DNA from: AWTP1-13 sp963820375
GTDB lineage: Bacteria; Pseudomonadota; Alphaproteobacteria; Rhizobiales; Hyphomicrobiaceae
Assembly (NCBI GenBank): GCA_963820375.1
Contig: CAWFZX010000036.1
Span: 56,637-120,636 of the forward strand
Direction: 5' to 3'
Length of the DNA stretch: 64,000 nucleotides
The translations under genes were made by a program, and so were the position numbers. The notes beneath the pieces are model-generated. The model was given only the letters and a program-made list of their open reading frames with translations. It did no database searches and had not been told where the DNA came from. Every line of letters starts with the position of its first letter. Position 1 is the stretch's first letter. Shown here piece after piece: positions 52,374 through 61,599 of this stretch.

Positions 52374-53546
52374 CTACTTTAGCGGACACTCGGCAGCGTA
52401 ACTGTCGGCGGCGTTGGTGAAGACCTTCTGCACGATCTGTGTCTGGAATTTGCCATCGGCACGTTTGGCTACCTGCACCAGGTAGAAATCTTGTACTGGA
52501 AAGCCGTTGTTGGCGAACTTGAAAGCCCCGCGCACGGACTTGAAATTCGCCTTTTTGAGCGCCGCGCGCAGCAGCTCCTTGTCAGCAAGCTGGCCGCCCA
52601 CGGCACTGACGGCGCTGCCGATCAATTGCGCCGCGTCATAGGCCTGCATAGCGTAGCTGCCAGGCACGTAGCCGTACTCCTTCTCGAAGTCGGCAACGAA
52701 CCGCTTGTTCTCCGGCGTGTCGCTATCGGGCGCCCATGTCATGCCGGAGTAGAAGCCGACTGCCGCATCCTGCTGGGCGGGCAGCGTCGATTCATCGACC
52801 GTGAATACCGACAGGAATGGAATCGCATCTAAGCCGGCCTGACGATATTGTTTGACGAGGTTCACGCCCATGCCCCCTGGCATGAACACAAAGAAGGCAT
52901 CGGGCTTGGCGCTGGCGATCTTCGCCAGTTCGGCCGAGAAGTCGAGTTGGCCCAGAGGAGTATAGACCTCGTCGGCGATCTCACCTTTGAAATGCTTCTT
53001 GAAGCCGCCCATCATGTCCTTGCCGGCTTGATAGTTGGGCGCCAGCAGAAAGGCTTTTTTGTAACCTTTGTCCTGCGCGTACTTGCCAAGCACCTCCGGC
53101 GGCTGGTCGTTCTGATAGGAGGTGGAAAAGAAGAAGGCGCTGCAGCCCTTGCCGGCGAGTGGCGATGGTCCGGCGTTCGGGCTGATCAGGAACACACTGG
53201 CTTCGGTGACAGGCTTGTGGATCGCCAGCAGGATGTTGGAAAATACTGGTCCGACCACGAAGTCGACCTTGTCGCGCTCGATCAACTGCTTGACCTTGCC
53301 AACCGCCACGTCGGGCTTCAACTCGTCGTCCTGGACGATGACATTTGTGGTTAGCCCGCCAAGCTTGCCGCCGGCGTGCTTGACGCCGAGATTAAAGCCG
53401 TCGCGCAGCTGTCCCCCCAAAACCGCCTGAGGGCCGGACAGCACCGCCATAATGCCGATTTTGAGTTCTTGGGCCTGCACCGGACCGACGAGGAAGAAGG
53501 CGCCCGCCAACAGGCCGGCACCGCTGCGCCAAATCGTCGTTGTCAT
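52374..53546 (-). CDS. livK: Branched-chain amino acid type ABC transporter substrate-binding protein (LivK-like)
   Basis: A 390-residue periplasmic binding protein of the Leu/Ile/Val (type I, HAAT) class. The signal peptide ends AFFLVGPVQAQ; the mature start LKIGIMAVLSGPQAVLGGQL and NVIVQDDELKPDVAVGKVKQ are typical. FVVGPVFSNILLAIHKPVTE and LISPNAGPSPLAGKGC form the ligand-binding loop area. Homologues bind amino acids, amides or aromatic acids; the fixed substrate cannot be read here. It leads the operon livK-livH-[island]-livM-livG-livF. Confidence 0.92.
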   Translation of the reverse strand: MTTTIWRSGAGLLAGAFFLVGPVQAQELKIGIMAVLSGPQAVLGGQLRDGFNLGVKHAGGKLGGLTTNVIVQDDELKPDVAVGKVKQLIERDKVDFVVGPVFSNILLAIHKPVTEASVFLISPNAGPSPLAGKGCSAFFFSTSYQNDQPPEVLGKYAQDKGYKKAFLLAPNYQAGKDMMGGFKKHFKGEIADEVYTPLGQLDFSAELAKIASAKPDAFFVFMPGGMGVNLVKQYRQAGLDAIPFLSVFTVDESTLPAQQDAAVGFYSGMTWAPDSDTPENKRFVADFEKEYGYVPGSYAMQAYDAAQLIGSAVSAVGGQLADKELLRAALKKANFKSVRGAFKFANNGFPVQDFYLVQVAKRADGKFQTQIVQKVFTNAADSYAAECPLK

Positions 53547-53912
53547 GTGCGTCTTCCCCTGATCAATCGCGGTGCTGTTAGCTATTGCTCACATTTTCCG
53601 CTGTCTGCCAGCCCGGCAACATTACGGGCTCGGCGTGGCGCCGGCAACGTCGCGCCGCCGCGTCGTGCTAACCCAACACCGCCTGCGGGGGCGCACGATT
53701 GCCACGATGCGCAGGGCTGGCGCGGCGTGAAGGGTGGGCCAATTGGCAGCCGTGCACTGCCGCCAGGCCCGCGGTAGTGCGAGCTGGCCGCGCTCACCCT
53801 TTTTGCTGCTATCGCTGGATGGTGCCGAGCTTCCTGGTTGGCTCGGAACTGCCGATGGCAGAGCGAGGGTGCGTGCGCTGACCGGAACGTGGGAGTGGCG
53901 GGGAAGGCGGCT
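53547..53912. other. Intergenic region upstream of livK
   Basis: About 365 bases without a supportable gene; the livK operon promoter should lie here. Confidence 0.4.
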
Positions 53913-54152
53913 TTACTGCGACACCAAGGTGCCTTCTCGCAGTTGTAACAGATCGAGAAACTCTCGTAGGCGGCTCTCCTGATGGCCTATCAAATGCCAG
54001 GGCTCCGCCAGCATGCCTTCCACCATGACCTTGGCTTCATGCCAATCTCCATGCAGGCAGGCATGCACGAAATCTGCGCGGGCGCGAGTGCCTGCACAGT
54101 GGCCGGAAATGATCTCGGCGATCACGGGTGCAAGTTCATAGACACTTTGCAT
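53913..54152 (-). CDS. Small hypothetical protein
   Basis: 79 residues from ATG 54152: SVYELAPVIAEIISGHCAGT and DFVHACLHGDWHEAKVMVEG, then a short C-terminus. It is helical with no recognised family. Protein-like composition and a sensible start suggest that it is real, but it has no partner gene. Confidence 0.45.
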   Translation of the reverse strand: MQSVYELAPVIAEIISGHCAGTRARADFVHACLHGDWHEAKVMVEGMLAEPWHLIGHQESRLREFLDLLQLREGTLVSQ

Positions 54153-54548
54153 GGCAACCTCGTCAAAACGGCAGCGCGGCCTCGCTGCGGACAACCAGCA
54201 AAATGGGATTACGTTCCGCATCGAAACTGCGCGTGGGCCGAGGCTGTTAGGGGCGCAAGCTCAGGCGCCGAGATGCGGGGGTGCCGGGCCCCGGGCCGCA
54301 AGCAAGCGAGATCTTCCGCACCCGCAGGGATCGCTCGGCAAAGCCACAGGCTAAGGTCGCCCCTGCCGCCGCAGTGCCGTTGCCGTCCCGCCTCGTCGTT
54401 GTTCGTCACACGCGAGACTGGGCCGATCGCCTTGGCGGTCGGCGGGGGGCGAGCTGCCGCGAATTCCGGCCGCTGTCGTGGCGGGACAGCGGCCAGGCGC
54501 ACGGCAGCTAGGGGTCAAGGAGCGCCGCCAAGCGGCGCCCCCATTCCC
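54153..54548. other. Intergenic region
   Basis: About 395 bases; open frames here have low-complexity translations and no family features. Confidence 0.4.
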
Positions 54549-56189
54549 TCAGCGTCCCTCATAGGTGATGGTCCAGATCACGCCCGACTTCGGAACCGTG
54601 TAGAACTGCGGGGTCATCTGGAAGTCGGTGAACACCTCACCGTAGTCGATGACGTACATGGTACGGCCGTCGTTGCTGAACACGACCTTGTTGGGCCGCT
54701 CCAGGCCACCGCGGTTCTCCGGCTTTTGATAGGCGTTCGGACCGGGTTCAATGTTCTGCGCGAAGGCCGACCATTTGACGCCCGTCGGCTCGAGGAACTC
54801 AATGCGCAGCACCAACGGCCAGGTCGGCACCAGGCTCTCTGGGCCCGTGTCGAGAATGCCGTAGACAGCGCCGAACAAATTGTTGTCGGCGCCGAAATTG
54901 CGCGCACTCCACGAGATGCCATCGATCGGATTGTTGGTGTCCCATTCCAGGATGGGATTGATGTATCCGTTCGGGTTCGGGTTTGCGGCAATCAGCGGCA
55001 CGCCGCGCACGCCGTCGACGTGGACCTGGAACTTGTAGGGCACCATCTTCGGCACGAACGGCTTGTCACCGAGGTAGAGCTGCGGCAAGGGCCGGTCGAC
55101 CGCATTGCCGCGGTAGGCTTGCCAGGCGAAGCGCTTGTTGGTGACGAACCCGAAACCTTCCTTGTCCGGAAAGCCGGCATCTTGCCCCTGTTGGGTGACG
55201 ATAAAGATCTTCTCAGGGGCATTGGCGATGCGTCGGTGGCCCAGGTCGTTGGCTCCATTGTCGGTCACCGCAAGTGCGTTGGCCCACTTGGTGCCGGCCG
55301 GACCGAAGGCAACGCCGGCTTGGTTGCGGAAGCCCATGGCATAAACTTCCATCTTTTCGTGCGGGTAGATGCCATCCGTGCCCTGATCCGTCATCTTGAC
55401 GCGCATCACCGAGCCGCCGCACGGCACTTGCTTTTTGATGATCATGCCGGGTTTGGCCGCAACGCCGACCGGCAGCAAGGCTCCCGTCATGCGGCCGTCG
55501 GAGGACCGAACGTTCAATCCGGTGTGCTCAATGTCGCGGCACACTGGATCGTGCGGGGTGGTGCCATGGCCGTCCTGATGCTTGACCCAGAATGGGTCGT
55601 TGGGGATGTCGGTCCAGCCATGATTGTCGGGATCGGCAAAGCCACTGTTGCTGGGCAGGCCAAGGGCAAAATAGATATAGCCATCCTTGCAGGTGATGCC
55701 GCCGTTGCGGTGATCGCCGTTGAACAAGTCCTTGACGATCAGCTTGGGCTGGGCGTTGACATTGTCCATTTCCCAGATCTTTTCGCCGTATTCGGGAATG
55801 TAGGTCTTTCCGTTCTCAGCACAGTAGCCGATCTCGTTCATCACGGTCGTGAAGGTGCCCTTGCCGACTTCACGCAGAAGTTTGCCATCCTTGTCGAAGA
55901 TTTTGACGTGCGCGGGCTCGATCTTGTCGGGTTCAGGGCTGCCGAGCAGAACGCCCGAGATTGCCACCCAGAGGTTGCCGTCCTTGTCGACCGTCGCGGA
56001 GGAGGGCGTATCGAGCCCGGCCTTGAATACGCCCACTTTGTAACCGGGCGGCACCTTGACTTTGCTGGGGTCGGGCTTCACTGGTTCCCGTTTTATCCAC
56101 TCGCCGGTGGCCGCTTTTTGGGCCATCGCCGCAGGTGCCAGGCAAACCGCTGCTGCGGTAGTCAGTAAGATGCGCAGGAAGACTTTCAC
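54549..56189 (-). CDS. Periplasmic beta-propeller oxidoreductase (sorbosone/PQQ-glucose-dehydrogenase-like)
   Basis: 546 residues with a signal peptide (LLTTAAAVCLAPAAMAQ). The mature protein has propeller-type strand repeats: PSSATVDKDGNLWVAISGVL, GYCAENGKTYIPEYGEKIWE, PCGGSVMRVKMTDQGTDGIY and MGFRNQAGVAFGPAGTKWAN, then RPNKVVFSNDGRTMYVIDYG near the end. This matches the glucose/sorbosone dehydrogenase and NHL-like fold; a PQQ or calcium site is plausible but not visible. The cytochrome c gene upstream on the same strand suggests an electron-transferring dehydrogenase. Its substrate is unknown. Confidence 0.75.
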   Translation of the reverse strand: MKVFLRILLTTAAAVCLAPAAMAQKAATGEWIKREPVKPDPSKVKVPPGYKVGVFKAGLDTPSSATVDKDGNLWVAISGVLLGSPEPDKIEPAHVKIFDKDGKLLREVGKGTFTTVMNEIGYCAENGKTYIPEYGEKIWEMDNVNAQPKLIVKDLFNGDHRNGGITCKDGYIYFALGLPSNSGFADPDNHGWTDIPNDPFWVKHQDGHGTTPHDPVCRDIEHTGLNVRSSDGRMTGALLPVGVAAKPGMIIKKQVPCGGSVMRVKMTDQGTDGIYPHEKMEVYAMGFRNQAGVAFGPAGTKWANALAVTDNGANDLGHRRIANAPEKIFIVTQQGQDAGFPDKEGFGFVTNKRFAWQAYRGNAVDRPLPQLYLGDKPFVPKMVPYKFQVHVDGVRGVPLIAANPNPNGYINPILEWDTNNPIDGISWSARNFGADNNLFGAVYGILDTGPESLVPTWPLVLRIEFLEPTGVKWSAFAQNIEPGPNAYQKPENRGGLERPNKVVFSNDGRTMYVIDYGEVFTDFQMTPQFYTVPKSGVIWTITYEGR

Positions 56190-56350
56190 GGCTTTCCTCC
56201 TTAGATCTCTGGTTGTCGACGTTCCCGCGATTTTCCCCCATTCCTTGCTGCACGTGCCGATTGGATGTCGATCCGATCCCCATTGGCGCCAGTATCGACG
56301 TCAACCTGCACAATCCCAGTGTACGCCTTAAGACGATCCCTGCGAAGCGA

Positions 56351-56722
56351 TTAGTAGGACGGAAATGTCCTTACGTAGGCAATGACGTCGGCGATGTCGT
56401 CCGGTGAGAGGGTGCCCTTGAAGGAAGGCATGTAGCCGCTCTTGCCAAAAGCGGGACCACCTTCGGTGATGATGCTAGTCACATAGCCATCATCGAGCAG
56501 CTCGGTATGGCCCTTCTTGTTGAGGGCGCCAACGTGGGGCATGAAATTCTTGCCGCCGCCGCGGCCGTCGGTACCGTGGCAGCCCGAGCAGTAGCGCTGG
56601 TACATCGGCTCACCGCGCTTTGGGTCTCCGGCCGACGCTGGAGCGCAGGCCATGAGCAAGCAAACGGCGGCAAGCGGCAAGGTGCGCCACAGGCACGCTT
56701 TGCAGTTGCCACCTCCTCGCAT
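56351..56722 (-). CDS. Periplasmic class I cytochrome c
   Basis: 123 residues: signal peptide (PLAAVCLLMACAPASA), a CSGCH haem site in YQRYCSGCHGTDGRGG, and a methionine axial ligand probably in GYMPSFKGTLSPDDI, followed by ADVIAYVRTFPSY. It is single-haem with the standard order. It lies 161 bases upstream of the propeller dehydrogenase, so it is probably its electron acceptor. Confidence 0.9.
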   Translation of the reverse strand: MRGGGNCKACLWRTLPLAAVCLLMACAPASAGDPKRGEPMYQRYCSGCHGTDGRGGGKNFMPHVGALNKKGHTELLDDGYVTSIITEGGPAFGKSGYMPSFKGTLSPDDIADVIAYVRTFPSY

Positions 56723-57084
56723 GCGTCAGGTTCTCCCGTTGCTATCGTCGTATCAACCAGTGAGTTGCCGGATTTGCCCCGACCGCAGCAGGACATGGTT
56801 CGCGCCTTGACCCCATATCTGCCACGATCTCCATTTCAGCGCAGCCGTCGCGATCGTGCACCCGCCGCCAGGCGAGGCCAAGCCTGATGTCAGCTTTAGC
56901 GCAAAGACGGTCAAAACTATGTCGCGAGCGTTGCCATCGAAGGCTGGCACCACGCGCCGCCCGAGATCCGGCGGTGGCGTGCGGGCGAGACCGTTGGCTC
57001 CTGGCGGAATCGGCCTGCCGTTGCGCCACGGTGCAGGCGTGGCTGTCGCTTGCTCCTAGCGCCAGGGTTGTGTGCCGCAGAGGC
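56723..57084. other. Intergenic region
   Basis: About 360 bases with no supportable gene. Open frames on both strands have Arg/Ser/Pro-rich, non-family translations. Confidence 0.4.
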
Positions 57085-57414
57085 CTACTTGAGGGGCTGG
57101 ATGCGCCCGCGCATCGGCAGGCGCAGGGCAGCTGGGCCGGGATCGGCAAAGCGGGGAGCAAGATAGTCGGCGGGGTAGGGCGCTGCGACAAAAGCGGGTG
57201 GCATGGGGACGGGATAGTACACGCCTACCGGTGGATAGCTCCAGCCGTTCGCACTCCAGCTTGGGCCCGTGGTGTGGTCATAGATGTAGGCCGGTGGCGG
57301 TGGGTAGAAGGCAGGGGGCTGACAATTGCATCGGTCCCACCACGCCAACACACTGGTGCTGCCGGCGCCGGTGAGCGCCAATGCCAAGGCTATTTGCCAA
57401 ACGGAGCGGGGCAT
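57085..57414 (-). CDS. Small secreted Pro/Tyr-rich protein
   Basis: 109 residues. Signal peptide MPRSVWQIALALALTGAGST (cleaved near VLA), then a Pro/Tyr/Ala-rich body: WWDRCNCQPPAFYPPPPAYI and PPVGVYYPVPMPPAFVAAPY. It has a CxC motif and no recognised domain. Such short Pro/Tyr-rich envelope proteins are common in rhizobia. Function unknown. Confidence 0.6.
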   Translation of the reverse strand: MPRSVWQIALALALTGAGSTSVLAWWDRCNCQPPAFYPPPPAYIYDHTTGPSWSANGWSYPPVGVYYPVPMPPAFVAAPYPADYLAPRFADPGPAALRLPMRGRIQPLK

Positions 57415-57646
57415 GTGGGGCTCGGTGGTGACAGGCCAGGCACAGCATGGCCAAGGCGATGCTGACGTTCAAGCAGCTGCCCGTTTCAGCCTTAACGCGC
57501 ACAAGCCAATCGCGCTCAGCGTCTTAGTCCTGCCGCAGGGGCGCCATGGGGCGCTGGTACAACTATTGGCGGTTGCCAAGTTCGCTGTTGACCGCGCCGG
57601 CGACGGCTACAATATGTAGTGGAGTTGCTGCGTAATAGGACTAGAC

Positions 57647-58510
57647 ATGGCACCCCGGTCCAATTGGAAGGGCTACCTTAAGCTCTCCCTTGTCTCTGCC
57701 TCGATCGCCATCTACCCGGCGACGTCCTCCGCCGAAAAGGTTCGGTTTAATACCTTGAACCGCGCCACCGGCAACCGCCTCAAGCGTCAGATGATCGACA
57801 GCGAGACCGGCGACGTCGTTGAGAGCGAAGACCAGGTGAAAGGGTATGCTGTCGGCAAGGATCAGTATGTGGTCGTCGAGGACGAGGAGCTTGCCAGCAT
57901 CGCCATCGACAGCACGCGCACGGTCGACATCGAGCGCTTCGTGCCGAAGGCGTCAATCGACGACCGCTATCGCGACGCACCTTATTATCTGGCGCCGGAG
58001 GATCAGGTCGGGCAGGAGGCATTTGCTGTCATTCGCGACGCAATGAAAAAAAAGAAGATGGTGGGCATCGCCCGGGTGGTCATGGCGCGGCGCGAGCGCA
58101 TTATGATGCTGGAGCCGTTCGGCAAGGGACTGATGGCAACCACGCTGCTCTATCCCTATGAGATCCGCAGCGAAGAGTCGGTGTTCGAGGAAATCCCGGA
58201 GCTGAAGCTGCCCGACCAGATGGTTGGCCTGGCCGAGGAGATCATCGACCGCATGACGGGCAAGTTCGAGCCCGACAAGTTCGAGGATCGCTATGAGAAC
58301 GCCATGATCGAGCTCATTCGCTCCAAGCAGGCAGGCCTGCCTGCCAAGGTCGAGAAGGCGCCCGCGCGCGCGGCCAACGTGGTCAACCTGATGGATGCAT
58401 TGCGGCGCAGCGTCGAAGGCGATCAGGGCGGCAAGCGCAAGAAGGCCGCGCCGGCGAAGCGAGCGGCCGCGCAGACGTCGGCCCCTGCCAAGCGCAAGGC
58501 AAAGGGCTGA
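57647..58510 (+). CDS. ku: Ku protein (non-homologous end joining)
   Basis: 287 residues of bacterial Ku, which forms a ring dimer on DNA ends and recruits LigD. Features: MAPRSNWKGYLKLSLVSASI, FNTLNRATGNRLKRQMIDSE, VKGYAVGKDQYVVVEDEELA, then RYRDAPYYLAPEDQVGQEAF and MGLAEEII-like MVGLAEEIIDRM, typical of the core. The last ~40 residues form a Lys/Ala-rich tail (KRKKAAPAKRAAAQ) seen in many Ku proteins. No ligD is in the window. The next gene overlaps its stop by one base, so the two are coupled. Confidence 0.95.
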   Translation: MAPRSNWKGYLKLSLVSASIAIYPATSSAEKVRFNTLNRATGNRLKRQMIDSETGDVVESEDQVKGYAVGKDQYVVVEDEELASIAIDSTRTVDIERFVPKASIDDRYRDAPYYLAPEDQVGQEAFAVIRDAMKKKKMVGIARVVMARRERIMMLEPFGKGLMATTLLYPYEIRSEESVFEEIPELKLPDQMVGLAEEIIDRMTGKFEPDKFEDRYENAMIELIRSKQAGLPAKVEKAPARAANVVNLMDALRRSVEGDQGGKRKKAAPAKRAAAQTSAPAKRKAKG

Positions 58511-58758
58511 TGCCCGAGCGACCGCCAGGCTCGGTGCGCCGGCGGATCGAGTTCGACGCTGCGACCTGGCAGGCCCTGCATCGGCTTTCGCTCGACAGCA
58601 TGAAATCCGTTCAGGAGCTTGCGGACGAAGCCTTCCGCGACCTGCTTAAAAAGCACCGTCGGCCGACGACGCTCAAAGAAATGCTGCGCGACAGCGTGCG
58701 CATGCAGCCTGCCAACGATCCTCCCTTCCCCCGACGCCGCTCGCCAAGGCGAAAGTGA
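58510..58758 (+). CDS. Small protein coupled to Ku
   Basis: 82 residues. The ATG overlaps the Ku TGA (TGATG), indicating coupled translation. The translation SVRRRIEFDAATWQALHRLS and SVQELADEAFRDLLKKHRRP suggests a ribbon-helix-helix-like fold, with basic ends. No family named. Its coupling suggests a role with Ku at DNA ends or in regulation (inference). Confidence 0.7.
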   Translation: MPERPPGSVRRRIEFDAATWQALHRLSLDSMKSVQELADEAFRDLLKKHRRPTTLKEMLRDSVRMQPANDPPFPRRRSPRRK

Positions 58759-59096
58759 GGTCGAGCGGTGCCGTGGCCGTGGCCGATCGCCATGCTCGCC
58801 GCGCGCTCTTTCCCCGCACGCAAAGGCGGGAGGATGGCTCGCCGGCCTAGCCGGCACCGCCCGAGGGTCGCGCGGCACCATCGGGCAAAATGGTAAAATT
58901 GCAGTGCGGCGCCAAGCGGGCGCGCTTTTGACCTCGAGCCGGCAGGGATGCTGTCGGTTTTGGAACCGGCTTTGTGATTGCGCCGTTTCGTCCGTATGGA
59001 CAACACCCTACCAGGTCAGCGGCACGGTGGCGGCGAGGCGATCTGGCCATTGCGGCTGGGGCGTCCAGGTCTAGACCCAAATTGGAGGCCATGCCC
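58759..59096. other. Intergenic region
   Basis: About 340 bases without a supportable gene; the promoter of the next small gene should be here. Confidence 0.4.
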
Positions 59097-59393
59097 ATGG
59101 GCGAAGCCAAGCAAAAGAAAGTCGACAAGTCGCTGGATATGACCTTTCCCGCGAGCGATCCGCCGGCGTCGGGCCAGTCCACTGGCACGGAACCACCGAC
59201 GCGACCGACGAACCGCCAGGCGCCGCTTGTCAGCAAAGAGCAGATCGAGGCCGCTGCCGGTCCCGATCGCCCAGAGCGCGGACGCCGGCCACGCAAGCGC
59301 CATCGTGGCGTTGGGCGAGACGGCATGCAGAGTGGCGAGGAGACAGGCAAGGTCGGCAAACACGAGGGTCTCGGCCGCAAAGGCGTCGATTGA
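59097..59393 (+). CDS. Small protein with a conserved TFPASDPP motif
   Basis: 98 residues. The start MGEAKQKKVDKSLDMTFPAS with TFPASDPPASGQ is a short motif found in many rhizobial hypothetical proteins; the rest is hydrophilic and basic and low in complexity. GGAGG lies eight bases before ATG 59097, preferred to ATG 59091. Function unknown; related proteins are often stress-induced (weak family knowledge). Confidence 0.65.
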   Translation: MGEAKQKKVDKSLDMTFPASDPPASGQSTGTEPPTRPTNRQAPLVSKEQIEAAAGPDRPERGRRPRKRHRGVGRDGMQSGEETGKVGKHEGLGRKGVD

Positions 59394-59593
59394 GGTCGGC
59401 GGCGCGGACGTGTTGGGCACGACGGGGCCAGGCCACTGGCCAGGGTTGGCAGGCCAACCTCATTACTGCGGACGCGCGGCGCTTTTTCCACAGGACCGAT
59501 GGGAGGATTCGGGAAGATAGCGGGTGTCCCAGCGTTATTGGATGAGAGTTGCGTACCCGTTTTGCCAGGGCCCCGTTTTCAGGGAGAGTGCTC

Positions 59594-59701
59594 GTGCACA
59601 TTGTGCGCTCGTTCCTTATTGTTTTCGGGTTTGCTGCCATTTTCTTCGGCCTGACCCTCATGGGTGCGCTGATGACCAGCGCCGTGCGCGGCCAGTTTTA
59701 A
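59594..59701 (+). CDS. Very small single-span membrane protein
   Basis: 35 residues from GTG 59594, with AGGGAGA six bases upstream. The hydrophobic stretch FLIVFGFAAIFFGLTLMGAL is followed by MTSAVRGQF. The clear SD, tight start and a single span suggest a real small membrane protein. GTG 59588 is an alternative. Confidence 0.35.
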   Translation: MHIVRSFLIVFGFAAIFFGLTLMGALMTSAVRGQF

Positions 59702-60227
59702 GGTTTCCCGTCGCACCACAGGCGGGCCTCCGCCCTCGCCTGCCGCTCCGTCGTGCAACTCTGAGGTGTTCTCGGGCGCCTGCGCCGTCGCACGGCGCCG
59801 CGCCAACGCTGCCGCGACGATCGGGCCGGGCATCGGGCCAACCCTCACGGCGCGAGCCCACACGGGCAGAGGAGAGAGAGCTCAAAGTCGCGAGAGCTCG
59901 CCTCGTTGATGGAGAAAAGGGTGGCCGTACATGCGCGCCAGCAGCTTCTCGAATTGCGTCTGGGGGGCATGCGTTCAGCGATGCCCATGTCGGGCGTCGT
60001 ACAAAGGCCAGGGGAGGCAGATGCGGTCCGCACCGTGCGAGGCGCCATTATACCCTTGAGGCCGATAGCCGCAGGCTGCGGGCATCATCCAAACGAGGGG
60101 TGTGACGGCGGGTGCGCCACCCCAGCGGATTTTGCATGATCACTGGTCAATTTTCCTCAATCGCGGCACCCCTTGTGCAACCTCCGGCTGCGCAGGGCGT
60201 TGAGGGAGTTAGCAGGAGGCGTATGTC
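59702..60227. other. Intergenic region
   Basis: About 525 bases. Several long open frames are compositional shadows in GC-rich DNA; none has family features. Confidence 0.4.
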
Positions 60228-60722
60228 ATGCGCGGCGCTCGAATACTCGGTCTGATGGCCCTGCTTTGCTCTGGGCTACCCGTCTCGGCACAGGAACTCG
60301 CCGAGATCGGTAATCTCACTTGCAGCCTGGCCGAACAGAGCGGCTCGCCGGACAGCGAAGCCGGCATCGGTCAGGCCCGCGACATGCTGTGCACCTTCAA
60401 GCCGGCTGCCCGGGGCGCGGAGGAAACCTACACGGGAACAATGCAAAGTGCCGGTGACGAACGGCCCTTCGACAGAGGTGTCTTGATGTGGACGGTAAGG
60501 GGGCCGGCGTCGACCGAGATCCAGCCGGGATTGTTGCAGCAGTCGTTTGCTGTGGACGCGGCGGCGGCCGCCAACAAGGTTGCCCCACTGGTCGGCGAAA
60601 AGACGCCGATCGTCCTGCAGGCTGCAAAAAAGGAAATGCAGCAGGTGCCCGATGCGGATTCGGCAAAGCCAACGACCGTGATCATCTCGATCGTGCTCAA
60701 GCTGAAATCCAGTCCCGCCTGA
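60228..60722 (+). CDS. DUF992 family periplasmic protein
   Basis: 164 residues: signal peptide ending CSGLPVSAQ, then ELAEIGNLTCSLAEQSGS and CTFKPAARGAEETYTGTMQS, matching the DUF992 pattern (I-G-x-L-T-C ... C-T-F-K-P ... E-x-Y-T-G). The two Cys residues probably form a disulfide. AGGAGG lies eight bases before ATG 60228. Family function unknown; common in alphaproteobacteria. Confidence 0.85.
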   Translation: MRGARILGLMALLCSGLPVSAQELAEIGNLTCSLAEQSGSPDSEAGIGQARDMLCTFKPAARGAEETYTGTMQSAGDERPFDRGVLMWTVRGPASTEIQPGLLQQSFAVDAAAAANKVAPLVGEKTPIVLQAAKKEMQQVPDADSAKPTTVIISIVLKLKSSPA

Positions 60723-60789
60723 ACGGTGCTGCGCCCCCGTGGATGCATGTTGCCGCTGGCTAGCCGCAGGACGCGGCCGCCCTTTGCCG

Positions 60790-61599
60790 CTAGGTCGCCC
60801 GGCGTTTAGCCTTCGGCGCGCCGACCTCGTCCTCGGCCCACGTCAGTCCCTTATAGTTGAAGCCCTCCTCGATTGTGGGCTTGACGATCTTGAAGTAGGG
60901 GGAGAGATCGAAATCCGCCGGCGCATAAAGGCTGTGGTGGCGAATGTGCAGGATCTCACTGCGCTGAAAACGCGTCACACCGCGCTCGGCGCTTTGGCGG
61001 CGTTCCACCCGAGGCAGGATCGGATATCGCACCCGGCCGAAAGCTTCCGCGATCAGGGTCGAGCAGATGGCGCGCGTGGGCTCTCCCGAGCCAAGTGCGA
61101 TCATACGCCGGCGCCAGCGGGCCGGAATGGGAGGCTCGGGCAGCAGGTAGCGCAGGAGATCCACAATGTTGCGCATGTCGTATTGGGTGCCGAGCCGCGA
61201 CACCATGTAGGCGAGGACCTCCTCGCGATCGGCCTCGGTGAGGCCGATCGGACGGCAGATGCGGGTGTGGAAACGATCGTATTTGGAAAGTGGCGCCGAG
61301 ATGCAGCCTTCGCCCAAATTGACTTCGATCAACACGTGCGGCTCCGTGCCGTCGCTCGGCAGCTCAAACCAGTCGCCGACATAAATGGCCGCATGCGACC
61401 AGGTAGACTGGGTCAGGTATTTGATGGTCGTCGAGAGCTTGCTGCCGCCGGCGACCAACAGAACGTCGGCGGGACGCAGCACGCGCCGCAACGCAACAGG
61501 GTTCGATGGCACGTACGGTTCCTGGCCGGAAACCTCGCGCCGGAGCCGTTCGCCGAGCTTGCGGCCGAACCAGTCCAGGAACGAATCGAAAGCCGTCAT
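60790..61599 (-). CDS. YiiX/YebB-like cysteine hydrolase (permuted NlpC/P60 fold)
   Basis: 269 residues. LRPADVLLVAGGSKLSTTIK and TQSTWSHAAIYVGDWFEL give the His of the permuted papain fold; the catalytic Cys is in AICSTLIAEAFGRV, with the typical spacing for YiiX-like proteins. VLIEVNLGEGCISAPLSKYD also fits the family. Substrates may be lipids or peptides (LRAT-like enzymes share the fold). No signal peptide is obvious, so the protein is probably cytosolic or membrane-associated. Confidence 0.8.
   Translation of the reverse strand: MTAFDSFLDWFGRKLGERLRREVSGQEPYVPSNPVALRRVLRPADVLLVAGGSKLSTTIKYLTQSTWSHAAIYVGDWFELPSDGTEPHVLIEVNLGEGCISAPLSKYDRFHTRICRPIGLTEADREEVLAYMVSRLGTQYDMRNIVDLLRYLLPEPPIPARWRRRMIALGSGEPTRAICSTLIAEAFGRVRYPILPRVERRQSAERGVTRFQRSEILHIRHHSLYAPADFDLSPYFKIVKPTIEEGFNYKGLTWAEDEVGAPKAKRRAT

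Noticed and set aside
53982..56168. Very long plus-strand open frame (728 codons) opposite the propeller dehydrogenase
   Set aside because: It is the antisense of a gene with signal peptide and family features; its composition is that of a GC-rich shadow frame.
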